From positions 2,473-16,800 of the forward strand of contig JAHDXX010000014.1 of the NCBI GenBank assembly GCA_023384025.1: a stretch of 14,328 nucleotides of DNA. Reading direction: 5' to 3'. Below are positions 1 to 6,485 of this stretch, one piece after another. Below the pieces are notes generated by a model that ran no database searches, was not told the DNA's origin, and worked only from the letters and a program-made list of their open reading frames with translations. This DNA is from Sphingomonadaceae bacterium (GTDB lineage: Bacteria > Pseudomonadota > Alphaproteobacteria > Sphingomonadales > Sphingomonadaceae). Within the stretch, counting starts at the first letter, position 1. Every line of letters starts with the position of its first letter. A program made the translations under genes and the position numbers.

Positions 1-260
1 ACGCCTTGCTGGTCGATATCGGTCAGGAACATGCGGGTGCGGACCACGTCGGCCGCGGTGCCGCCGAGATGCTCGATCGCGTGCACGATCAGGGTGCATA
101 CGCGGGTCGCCTGTTCGCGCGCGCCGCCGGGGGTGGAAGAACCGTCGTCCTCGACCGGGCCGGTGCCGGCGACGATGATGCGGTCGCCAACCCGCACCGC
201 GCGGGAGAAGCCGAACTGCGCTTCGAACGGCGAACCGGAGCTGGCGTGCTGGCGGGTCAT
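1..260 (-). CDS. RidA-family (YjgF/YER057c/UK114) protein, 3' end cut by window edge
   Basis: Only the first 86 codons are visible; the gene runs off the left edge. The N-terminal part reads MTRQHASSGSPFEAQFGFSR and continues with VRVGDRIIVAGTGPV, then an ARIxQ-like segment (REQATRV), and ADVVRTRMFLTDI near residues 68-81. This is the usual RidA order of a beta strand ending in a small-residue turn, then a helix, then the VVRTRMFLTD strand. Family members form trimers; classical RidA hydrolyses reactive enamine/imine intermediates from PLP enzymes, but many paralogues have other roles. The conserved catalytic Arg/Glu region lies beyond the window, so activity cannot be judged. The ATG overlaps the stop of the lipoprotein gene as ATGA (257-260). 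No good Shine-Dalgarno is visible, so translation probably depends on coupling. It is the fourth gene of the mmsA operon. Confidence 0.85.
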   Translation of the reverse strand, partial: MTRQHASSGSPFEAQFGFSRAVRVGDRIIVAGTGPVEDDGSSTPGGAREQATRVCTLIVHAIEHLGGTAADVVRTRMFLTDIDQQG

Positions 261-727
261 GCTGGGCACCGCTTGCGCGGATAGTCGTCGGTGTCGCTGG
301 CGTTGACCGGCTCGGTCACATGGAGCCGCTCGCCGCCATCCTTGAGCACCAGCCGCAACGGCAGGTCCCAGGTCTCGCCTTCGCCTTCCATGGCGAGGTC
401 GACCACGGTCGCCTCGCCCTCGTTGCGCACTGCTTTCACCTCTCCAACCGATTCGTAGAATTCGAACCGGTCCTGCCCGATCGCCAGCCGCATGTCGGAG
501 GCCGGGTCGCAGGTGCCCTTCACGTAGTCCCATACCCCGATGAAGCGCTCGGGAATTTGGGTCGTCTCCGGTATGGTGCTGGCAGGGGTGTCAGCCTCTC
601 GCTCAACCGTCGCGGGGTTCGCGTCTACCGCTTCAACCGGCGCGGGTTGCGGTTCGGGCTCGCTGCCGCAGGCGGCAAGGGCCAGCACCACCGGCAGGGC
701 AGGCAGGAAGCGGATCATCGGTCTCAT
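257..727 (-). CDS. Small lipoprotein of unknown function, 156 aa
   Basis: The protein is not assigned to a named family. Its N-terminus, MRPMIRFLPALPVVLALAAC, is a lipoprotein signal peptide with lipobox LAAC and lipidation Cys20. A Pro/Glu/Ala-rich, probably disordered linker follows to about residue 58 (SEPEPQPAPVEAVDANP and onward). The mature domain starts near PERFIGVWDYVKGTCDP and looks like a small all-beta fold. It has two further cysteines, one in GTCDP and one in the terminal KRCPA, that could form a disulfide. The protein is expected to sit in the periplasm anchored to a membrane. The start at 727 was chosen because the signal peptide begins there, its ATG overlaps the deacetylase stop (ATGA, 724-727), and GGAGGAG lies upstream, though about 12 nt away. 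An ATG three codons in is an alternative. The stop overlaps the RidA start. Longer readings of this frame upstream run through the deacetylase gene and are not real. Confidence 0.8.
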   Translation of the reverse strand: MRPMIRFLPALPVVLALAACGSEPEPQPAPVEAVDANPATVEREADTPASTIPETTQIPERFIGVWDYVKGTCDPASDMRLAIGQDRFEFYESVGEVKAVRNEGEATVVDLAMEGEGETWDLPLRLVLKDGGERLHVTEPVNASDTDDYPRKRCPA

Positions 728-1689
728 GGCTGCACTTTCTCCTCCGGTTTGACTACCCGCCGTTCGAACAGCCATGTGGCCATCGACTGCGTCATCCAGA
801 TCGGCGAGAGTGGCGGATCGATGTCGCGCTGCCAGGCCATCGCGCCGGTCAATGTGCCCCAGCTGTACGGCACGTCGGGCACGGCATCGCGCAGGTCCGG
901 GTCGGCAAAGGCCTCGTCGGCGGTAATGATGGTCCATCCCTCGCGGCGCAGTTCGGCGACCAGGTCGACCAGGTAGAGTGCCGCAAGATCGGTCTCGTGC
1001 AGCAGCAGGACATGCGCGGGCGACCGGCCGAGCGTGCGCCGGGCGAGCGCATCGTGGTAGGCAACCCCGCTCAGCTGCGATTGCAGGTAGAGCTTGCGCA
1101 GTGCCTTCATGTCGAGTTCGCGACCCGACTTGCGCGCATCGGCTGTAAGCGCTTCGAGGTTCCAGTCGACTCCGTCTGCCGTGACATAGCCGTTGCGCAG
1201 GCCGCGTGCGGCTAGCCCGGCGCGGACCGCATCGCGCTTTACCTTGTCGTCCGCGCCTTCATCGAGATAGGGGAAGCGGAACCACGGTCGATAGCCTGGC
1301 CGGCCCTTGAGCCAGCTTTCAGCCCGGTCGATATCGGCGAGGTATTCCTCTGCCGTGCTCTTGCTCAGGTGCCGGTGCGAATGGCTGTGGTTGGCGATCA
1401 CGTGTCCCGCTGCGACGTAGGCCACGATCCGTGCTTCGCCCCCGGCGCCGTGCTCCCGTTCGAGATGGCCGGTCGAGACAAAGAACGCGGCCTGCTCGAC
1501 CTGCGCTTCCTTCAGGGCCGCGATCAGCCGCTCGGTCCGCTCGTCGGGCGTAAAGAACGCCCCCGGCTGGCGCGGCACATCGTCGAAAGTCAGCGCTATG
1601 CGGCGCTCCTGCGCATTGGCGGCAGTCGCGCCCACCGCCAGAACGGCGGTGATCAACAATGTCAGCCAGTGCCTCAGCACCCGGATCAC
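724..1689 (-). CDS. Secreted polysaccharide deacetylase (NodB fold, carbohydrate esterase 4-like)
   Basis: A 321-residue protein with a signal peptide (residues 1-26, cleavage predicted at ANA|QE), so periplasmic or exported. The NodB motifs appear in order: TFDD at 34-37 (catalytic base and metal Asp), HSHSH at 101-105 (metal His101/His105), RFPY at 138-141, and LLLH at 228-231 (catalytic His231). CE4 enzymes remove N- or O-acetyl groups from chitin oligomers, peptidoglycan or exopolysaccharide using a divalent metal. The substrate here is unknown. All key residues are present, so it is probably active. The start is GTG, which overlaps the TGA of mmsA as GTGA (1686-1689). A second in-frame GTG three codons later is possible. 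There is no strong ribosome-binding site, which fits coupling to mmsA translation. It is the second gene of a four-gene operon. Confidence 0.9.
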   Translation of the reverse strand: MIRVLRHWLTLLITAVLAVGATAANAQERRIALTFDDVPRQPGAFFTPDERTERLIAALKEAQVEQAAFFVSTGHLEREHGAGGEARIVAYVAAGHVIANHSHSHRHLSKSTAEEYLADIDRAESWLKGRPGYRPWFRFPYLDEGADDKVKRDAVRAGLAARGLRNGYVTADGVDWNLEALTADARKSGRELDMKALRKLYLQSQLSGVAYHDALARRTLGRSPAHVLLLHETDLAALYLVDLVAELRREGWTIITADEAFADPDLRDAVPDVPYSWGTLTGAMAWQRDIDPPLSPIWMTQSMATWLFERRVVKPEEKVQP

Positions 1690-3182
1690 CCCATGGTCGG
1701 GATGATGAACGCGTTGCTGCCGTCACCACCGCCATCGGGCCAGCGCTGGGTCACTTTCTTGACCCGTGTCCAGAACCGCAGGCCTTCCATCCCGTACTGG
1801 TCGGTGTCGCCGAAGCCGGAGCGCTTCCACCCGCCGAACGAGTGGTAGGCGACCGGCACCGGGATCGGCACGTTGATCCCGACCATGCCGACGTTGACGC
1901 GGCTGGCGAACTCGCGCGCGGCGTGGCCGTTGCGGGTGAAGATGGCGACGCCGTTGCCATACTGGTGCTCGCTCGGCAGGCGCAGGGCGTCCTCGAAGTC
2001 CTTTGCGCGGACGATCTGGAGTACCGGGCCGAAGATTTCCTCCTGGTAGCTCTTCATCTGCGGGGTGACCCGGTCGATCAGCGTGGGGCCGATGAAGAAG
2101 CCCTTTTCGTGACCCTGCAGGGTGAACCCGCGCCCGTCGATCACGATCTCGCCGCCTTCTTCCTCGGCGGTGGTGATCCACTGTTCGACCCGCGCCTTGT
2201 GCTCCGGGGTGACGACCGGGCCGTAATGCGCGTCCTTGTCGGTCGACACGCCCACGCGCAGTGCGTGGATGGCTGGGATCAGCTTTTCCTTCAAGCGCTC
2301 GGCGGTGTCCTCGCCCACCGGCACCACCACCGGCAGCGCCATGCAGCGCTCGCCGGCCGAGCCGAACGCGGCCCCGGCGAGGTCGTTGACCACCTGGTCG
2401 AGGTCGGCGTCGGGCATGACGATCCCGTGGTTCTTGGCCCCGCCCATGGCCTGCACGCGCTTGCCCGCCGCGATGCCGCGCTTGTAGACGTAGTGCGCGA
2501 TGTCGCTCGAGCCGACGAAGCTGACCCCGGCGATGTCGGGATGGTCGAGGATCGCATCGACCATTTCCTTGTCGCCCTGGACCACCTGCAACACCCCTTC
2601 AGGCGCGCCGGCCTGGAGCATGAGTTCTGCCAGCCGCACCGGCACCGAAGGGTCGCGCTCGCTCGGTTTGAGGATGAAGGCATTGCCCGCAGCGATCGCC
2701 ATGCCGAACATCCACATCGGGATCATCGCGGGGAAATTGAACGGGGTGATGCCTGCGCCGATGCCAATCGGCACGCGCATCGAATAGACGTCGATGCCCG
2801 GCCCGGCACCGGGGGTGAACTCGCCCTTCAGCGCCTGCGGGATGCCGCAGGCATATTCGATCACTTCGAGCCCGCGCTGGATATCGCCGTGGGCGTCTTC
2901 CACCACCTTGCCGTGCTCGCTCGCCAGCAGCTCGGCCAGCGCCTGCTTTTCCGCCTCGACCAGCCGCTTGAACTCGAACATCACCCGGGCGCGCTTCTGC
3001 GGATTGGTCGCTGCCCATTCGGGCTGGACTTTCTTCGCCGCGTCGATCGCACGCTGCAGCACGGCGGCATCGCCCAGCGCCACCTCGGCTTGGACTTCGC
3101 CGGTCGAGGGATTCCAGATGCTGTGCTTGCGGGACGCGGTGCCGCCCGCTCCCCCGACGATGAAATGGTCGACCTGGCGCAT
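1686..3182 (-). CDS. mmsA: CoA-acylating methylmalonate-semialdehyde dehydrogenase
   Basis: A 498-residue cytosolic aldehyde dehydrogenase of the family's usual length. It oxidises methylmalonate semialdehyde (valine catabolism) or malonate semialdehyde (beta-alanine or inositol catabolism) with NAD+ and CoA to propionyl-CoA or acetyl-CoA, releasing CO2. Visible marks are the oxyanion-hole Asn in TPFNFPAMIPMWMFGMA (Asn149), the KPSERDPS cofactor-binding segment at 172-179, the SFVGSS loop, MGGAKNHGIVMPDAD at 246-260, and the catalytic Cys280 in GERCMA. Like other CoA-dependent members it lacks the general-base Glu in the loop where NAD-only ALDHs have ELGG (MGGAKNH here). The start at 3182 (MRQVDHFIVG) was chosen over upstream alternatives because AGGAG lies 8 nt before it and family similarity begins there. 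It is first in an operon whose other genes (deacetylase, lipoprotein, RidA) are not valine-catabolic; no mmsB or acyl-CoA dehydrogenase gene is adjacent. Confidence 0.95.
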   Translation of the reverse strand: MRQVDHFIVGGAGGTASRKHSIWNPSTGEVQAEVALGDAAVLQRAIDAAKKVQPEWAATNPQKRARVMFEFKRLVEAEKQALAELLASEHGKVVEDAHGDIQRGLEVIEYACGIPQALKGEFTPGAGPGIDVYSMRVPIGIGAGITPFNFPAMIPMWMFGMAIAAGNAFILKPSERDPSVPVRLAELMLQAGAPEGVLQVVQGDKEMVDAILDHPDIAGVSFVGSSDIAHYVYKRGIAAGKRVQAMGGAKNHGIVMPDADLDQVVNDLAGAAFGSAGERCMALPVVVPVGEDTAERLKEKLIPAIHALRVGVSTDKDAHYGPVVTPEHKARVEQWITTAEEEGGEIVIDGRGFTLQGHEKGFFIGPTLIDRVTPQMKSYQEEIFGPVLQIVRAKDFEDALRLPSEHQYGNGVAIFTRNGHAAREFASRVNVGMVGINVPIPVPVAYHSFGGWKRSGFGDTDQYGMEGLRFWTRVKKVTQRWPDGGGDGSNAFIIPTMG

Positions 3183-3225
3183 CGCGTTACTCCTGCTTTT
3201 TCTCTTGCTGGCGTCTCTAGCCATG

Positions 3226-3250
3226 CCGCATGCTTGCGCAAGGGCTGCGG
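3226..3250. promoter_or_regulatory. Interrupted palindrome upstream of mmsA, possible operator or leader hairpin
   Basis: A perfect 10-base palindrome, CTTGCGCAAG (3233-3242), is flanked by a second pair of inverted arms, CCGCA (3226-3230) and TGCGG (3246-3250). It lies 44-68 nt before the mmsA ATG, a position suited to a repressor or activator site. A TTGCGCAA core is common among operators of several regulator families, so no specific regulator is claimed. The same bases in RNA could fold as a hairpin in the mmsA leader. No clear minus-strand -35/-10 pair was recognised between here and the tRNA. Confidence 0.35.
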
Positions 3251-3356
3251 GACAATCGGGTGCTCGCGATAGGCGGGGCGAACGGCTCCGGCACCTGCAC
3301 AAATCGCGAGGGCGCAATCGCGCTGGCGAGAATTGAAAGCGCAGGGCGTCTGGGCG

Positions 3357-3386
3357 CTTGACCTGCGCCACACGTTGCGGCAATCG
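3357..3386 (+). promoter_or_regulatory. Putative promoter of the tRNA-Gly gene
   Basis: CTTGAC at 3357-3362 matches the alphaproteobacterial -35 consensus. After a 17-base gap there is a weak -10-like CAATCG at 3381-3386. Transcription would start around 3392, giving a short 5' leader of about 20 nt before the mature tRNA, which RNase P would remove. The -10 match is poor, so the call rests mainly on the -35 element and its position. Confidence 0.4.
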
Positions 3387-3413
3387 CGCCGCTTCGCCAG
3401 CCACATGGCCCGC

Positions 3414-3487
3414 GCGGGTGTAGCTCAATGGTAGAGCAGAAGCTTCCCAAGCTTACGACGAGGGTTCGATTCCCTTCACCCGCTCCA
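3414..3487 (+). tRNA. tRNA-Gly (anticodon CCC)
   Basis: A complete 74-nt cloverleaf can be drawn. The acceptor stem GCGGGTG pairs with CACCCGC; the D arm is GCTC/GAGC with loop AATGGTA; the anticodon arm is GAAGC/GCTTA around loop TTCCCAA, placing anticodon CCC at 3446-3448; the variable loop is four bases (CGAC); the T arm is GAGGG/CCCTT with loop TTCGATT; the discriminator base is T and CCA is encoded (3485-3487). It decodes GGG codons. The outermost anticodon-stem pair (27-43) is a G-A mismatch and the T stem starts with a G-T pair; all other pairs are Watson-Crick. The gene converges on mcp, leaving 30 bases between them, with no clear terminator there. Confidence 0.96.
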
Positions 3488-3517
3488 GCCCTTCATGCCG
3501 GCCGGGCTTCGGCGCAG

Positions 3518-4900
3518 CTAGCCTTCGCGGACCTTGTTGAGGAAGCGGTCCACCTGTTCGCGCAGGGTGGTCGACTGGCTTTCGAGGTCGGTGGCAGATG
3601 ACAGCACCTGCGCCGCGGCACTGCCGGTTGCGAGCGCGGTTTCGCGCACGCCTTCGACGTCGCCCAGCACCAGGTCCGTGCTGCGCGCGGCAAGATCGAT
3701 GCTGCGGGCAAGGTCCTGCCCGGCGACCGACTGCTGGTCCACCGCCGAAGCGATCGAGATGGCGGTGGCTTCAAGCTGCGAGATCTGCGCGCTCACCTGT
3801 CGCAGCGCGTTGACGCTGGCATCGGTCGAGGACTGCATCGAGCGGATCTGGCTCGCGACTTCCTCGGTTGCCCGGCTGGTCTGGGCGGCCAGTTCCTTCA
3901 CTTCGGATGCGACCACGGCAAAACCGCGACCGGCCTCACCGCCGCGTGCCGCCTCGATCGACGCATTGAGCGCGAGAAGGTTGGTGCGGCGGGCGATGGT
4001 CTGGATCAGTTCGACAACCTGGCTGACTTCGTCTGCGGCAGACGACAGGCGCGAGATCGTGGCGTCGGCTTCGTCGGCCGAATCCGATGCCTTGCGCGCC
4101 AGTTCGGCCGAAGTGGCCGCCTGACGGCTGATCTCGCCGATCGACATGGCGAACTCGTCGCTCGCCGCTGCGGCAGCAGTTGCGCCGTTGGACGCCTCGT
4201 GCATCGCGCCGGCGACCCGTTCGGACTGGTCCGACGCGGATTCGGCGGCATCGGCCATCGCCTTGGCCGTGGTCTTGAGCTGGCTCGAGGCTGCGGCCAC
4301 ACTGGCGACCACTTCGCCGATCGACTGGCTGAACTGCTGCGACAGCTGCGCCAGCATCTGCTTGCGTTCCTCGCGCGCCTTTTCCCGTTCGAGGAACAAC
4401 TGGTCGAGCTTGTAGCCGGACTTGTGGAACACGTTGAGCGCGCGCGCCATTTCGCCGATCTCGTCCTTGCGATCGAGCCCGGAAATCTCCAGCCCGCGCT
4501 CGCCATTGGCGAGCCGGGTCATGTCGTGGGCCAGCCGGTTCAGGGCACCGGAAGTCTGCTCGCGCAAGCGCACGAACAGCCCGATCCCGGCGAGCGCGAC
4601 GGTCAGCGCGAGGGCCACGGCGGCGAGGCCGCTGTACCACATGATCTGCCGCGCTTCTGCCATGCCTGCAGCGCCGGATGCGAGCCACATTCCGATGAGG
4701 CAGATCGCCAGCACCGCCGTGGTGGTCGCGCTGCTGATGGCCACGGTCACGCGGAATTTGACCGCGAAGGGCTGGTCATTGAACCATGCGGTCGCGCGCC
4801 CGACGGGGGTCGCGCGGGCGGCAGCATCGTCAGTGCCGGTTTCCACTGCGTGGATTTCCTCGAACATGGACTCAGTCAGGAAAGTGCTGTGCGCGTTCAT
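3518..4900 (-). CDS. mcp: Methyl-accepting chemotaxis protein without external sensor domain
   Basis: A 460-residue chemoreceptor. About 50 cytoplasmic residues precede TM1 (about 51-73); a loop of only some 14 residues leads to TM2 (about 88-110). A HAMP-like linker follows (about 111-160, ending in DRKDEIGEMARALNVF), then a long coiled-coil signalling domain whose hairpin tip reads TNLLALNASIEAARGGEAGR (about 306-325) followed by GFAVVASEV. The tip binds CheA and CheW. With no periplasmic domain it must sense through its membrane hairpin, HAMP, N-terminus or a partner. It ends in NKVREG, so it has no NWETF-type CheR-binding tail. Canonical Gln of the tip (AxQTN) is Arg here (ARRTN). The ATG overlaps the GGDEF-EAL stop (ATGA, 4897-4900), with GGAG six bases upstream. 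It is the last gene of the che cluster. Confidence 0.95.
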   Translation of the reverse strand: MNAHSTFLTESMFEEIHAVETGTDDAAARATPVGRATAWFNDQPFAVKFRVTVAISSATTTAVLAICLIGMWLASGAAGMAEARQIMWYSGLAAVALALTVALAGIGLFVRLREQTSGALNRLAHDMTRLANGERGLEISGLDRKDEIGEMARALNVFHKSGYKLDQLFLEREKAREERKQMLAQLSQQFSQSIGEVVASVAAASSQLKTTAKAMADAAESASDQSERVAGAMHEASNGATAAAAASDEFAMSIGEISRQAATSAELARKASDSADEADATISRLSSAADEVSQVVELIQTIARRTNLLALNASIEAARGGEAGRGFAVVASEVKELAAQTSRATEEVASQIRSMQSSTDASVNALRQVSAQISQLEATAISIASAVDQQSVAGQDLARSIDLAARSTDLVLGDVEGVRETALATGSAAAQVLSSATDLESQSTTLREQVDRFLNKVREG

Positions 4901-6408
4901 GCCGTGCTCCGCAGGTTTGGTTCGGAAGGGGTCAGGTGCTGGGCGATGTCTTCAGCGGGCATCGCCTTGAAATAGAGCCAGCCCTGGATCTGGTCGCAGC
5001 CTGCGCTGCGGACCATGGTGGCCTGGTCTTCTGTCTCCACGCCTTCGGCGGTGACGTTCATGTTCAGTGCGCGGGCCATGGAAATGCTCGACAGCATCAT
5101 CGCCCGGCTGGCTTCATCCGCGCAGGAATCGATCACCAGCGAGCGGTCGAGCTTGAGCTTTTCGAACCGGAAGCGGCGCAGGAACCCGATCGAGGCATAG
5201 CCGGTGCCGAAATCGTCCAGCGCGACATTGACGCCGAAACTGCGGATCAGGGCGAGGCTGCGCTCGGCAATAACCGGGTCAAGCACCAGTGAAGTCTCCG
5301 TAATCTCCAGCTCCAGCCGCTCGGGCGGGAAGCCGGTTTCCTCGAGGATATTGCCGAGCTGGATCGGGAATTCGAAGTTGCGCAGCTGCGCGGCGGAAAT
5401 GTTGACGGACAGCTTGATGTCGCCCCACGGCAAGGCATCGGTGCAACCGCGCCGCAGCACCCAGAGGCCGATCGCGTTGATCAGGCCCGATTCCTCGGCC
5501 ACGGGGATGAACATGTTCGGGCCGACCGCCTTGCCATCCGGACGGACCCAGCGGATCAGCGATTCCACCGCAACAACCTGGCCAGTGTTGGCATCGACCA
5601 GCGGTTGGTAGTGCAGCCGGAATTCCTCGTTGACGAGCGCTGCCCGCAGTTCGCTGTCGAGATCGCGCAGCGCTTCCAGGTTACGGTCGAAGTCGGGCTG
5701 GTACCAGCTGCTGCGCATCTTGCCGCCGCGCTTGGAGACATACATCGAGATGTCGGCCCGGCGCAGCAGCTCGGAGGAAGGCAGGTTCTCTCCCGGGTCG
5801 GAGCGTGACAGGCCGATGCTGGCGCCAACCGCGATCCGGCGGTCGTCTGCGGGCAGTGGATGGCCAAGCCGGTCCAGCAGCGCGCGGCACTTGCCTTCGA
5901 GGATGGTCGCGGCGGCCGGCCCGCATACGCTGACAGCGAACTCGTCGCCGCCGAGCCGGTAAGGCCTTGCATCCGCCCCGCACACGGCGCGCAGTTCGTC
6001 GGCGATGATCTTGATCACCTTGTCACCGACACCGTGGCCGTAGAGGTCGTTGACCATCTTGAAGCCGTCGAGATCGATCAGGGCAACCGCGACACTGCCG
6101 TCATCACTGCGATTCTGGCGGATGTCTGCGTGCAGCGCCCGCCGGTTCGGCAGGCCGCACAGGCTGTCTGTCATGCCGTACCCTTCCAGTCGGCTGACAA
6201 AGGCAAGGCTGATGCGGCCGATGACCACTGCGGCAACCACGTAGGCGGCCATGGTGGCGTAGAGCAGGTTCCGGCTGGAAGCGGCGCTGATCCGGTCCCC
6301 CAGCAGCACGAGGCCGCACGTGGCCGCGAACAGCAGGGTCAGCACCACGAAAGGTGCATGAACCCATGCCCTCCCGCCGATGCTCCAGCTGTTGCGAATT
6401 GCCGGCAA
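4897..6408 (-). CDS. Membrane-bound GGDEF-EAL protein (c-di-GMP synthesis and/or breakdown)
   Basis: A 503-residue protein with two TM helices (about 17-37 and 49-71) joined by a short loop, then a GGDEF domain (about 78-235) and an EAL domain (about 245-490). GGDEF is intact at 153-157. The inhibitory-site RxxD just before it is missing (GADA instead), so product inhibition through that site is unlikely. The EAL signature is ESL (Glu282), a tolerated variant. The other usual phosphodiesterase residues are present: Asn336, Glu368/Glu371 in LEITE, Asp398-Asp399 in DDFGTGYAS, Lys418, Glu455 in AEGVE and Gln475 in QGWLY. Both activities are therefore possible. The start is TTG at 6408, with GAGG about 10 nt before it, and lies inside a 16-base palindrome. 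The stop overlaps the mcp start, so the two proteins are probably made together. A 71-base gap separates it from cheR. Confidence 0.93.
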   Translation of the reverse strand: MPAIRNSWSIGGRAWVHAPFVVLTLLFAATCGLVLLGDRISAASSRNLLYATMAAYVVAAVVIGRISLAFVSRLEGYGMTDSLCGLPNRRALHADIRQNRSDDGSVAVALIDLDGFKMVNDLYGHGVGDKVIKIIADELRAVCGADARPYRLGGDEFAVSVCGPAAATILEGKCRALLDRLGHPLPADDRRIAVGASIGLSRSDPGENLPSSELLRRADISMYVSKRGGKMRSSWYQPDFDRNLEALRDLDSELRAALVNEEFRLHYQPLVDANTGQVVAVESLIRWVRPDGKAVGPNMFIPVAEESGLINAIGLWVLRRGCTDALPWGDIKLSVNISAAQLRNFEFPIQLGNILEETGFPPERLELEITETSLVLDPVIAERSLALIRSFGVNVALDDFGTGYASIGFLRRFRFEKLKLDRSLVIDSCADEASRAMMLSSISMARALNMNVTAEGVETEDQATMVRSAGCDQIQGWLYFKAMPAEDIAQHLTPSEPNLRSTA

Positions 6409-6411
6409 TTC
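6396..6411. repeat. Perfect 16-base palindrome over the GGDEF-EAL start codon
   Basis: GAATTGCCGGCAATTC reads identically on both strands, and the TTG start codon (6408-6406 on the minus strand) lies inside it. As DNA it could be an operator. As RNA it could fold or dimerise and restrict ribosome access. A perfect 16-base palindrome is expected by chance about 0.2 times in a window of this size, so it may be accidental. Confidence 0.45.
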
Positions 6412-6466
6412 CCCGTTCCCTCTGCGCGCGTAACGCCCCGTTCTAGGTCGCTTGGGCTAAGGAAGC

Positions 6467-6485
6467 GTTAACTCGACCTTTACCC
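6467..6485 (-). promoter_or_regulatory. CtrA-like box upstream of the GGDEF-EAL gene
   Basis: On the minus strand GGGTAAA (6485-6479), six bases, then GTTAAC (6472-6467). This matches the CtrA consensus TTAA-N7-TTAAC with one mismatch (TAAA-N7-TTAAC). It lies 59 nt before the TTG start and overlaps the cheR stop codon (TAA at 6482-6480). It would allow the GGDEF-EAL and mcp genes to be transcribed separately from the upstream che genes. CtrA binding is inferred from the motif alone. Confidence 0.45.

Noticed and set aside
6..976. Plus-strand open frames opposite the RidA, lipoprotein and deacetylase genes
   Set aside because: The minus-strand products have signal peptides or family motifs and exact 4-base overlaps; the plus-strand frames show none.
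1659..3272. A 537-codon open frame on the plus strand, antisense to mmsA
   Set aside because: It reads as low-complexity His/Asp/Arg-rich sequence with no family signature and mirrors mmsA, a clear gene. Long antisense frames are common in high-GC DNA.
3414..3487. tRNA as an attachment site for an integrated element
   Set aside because: No integrase gene, no repeat of the tRNA 3' end, and the flanking genes look like ordinary chromosomal genes.
3488..3517. Possible terminator between the tRNA and mcp
   Set aside because: The best stem (GCCG/CGGC) is four pairs with no T-run on either strand.
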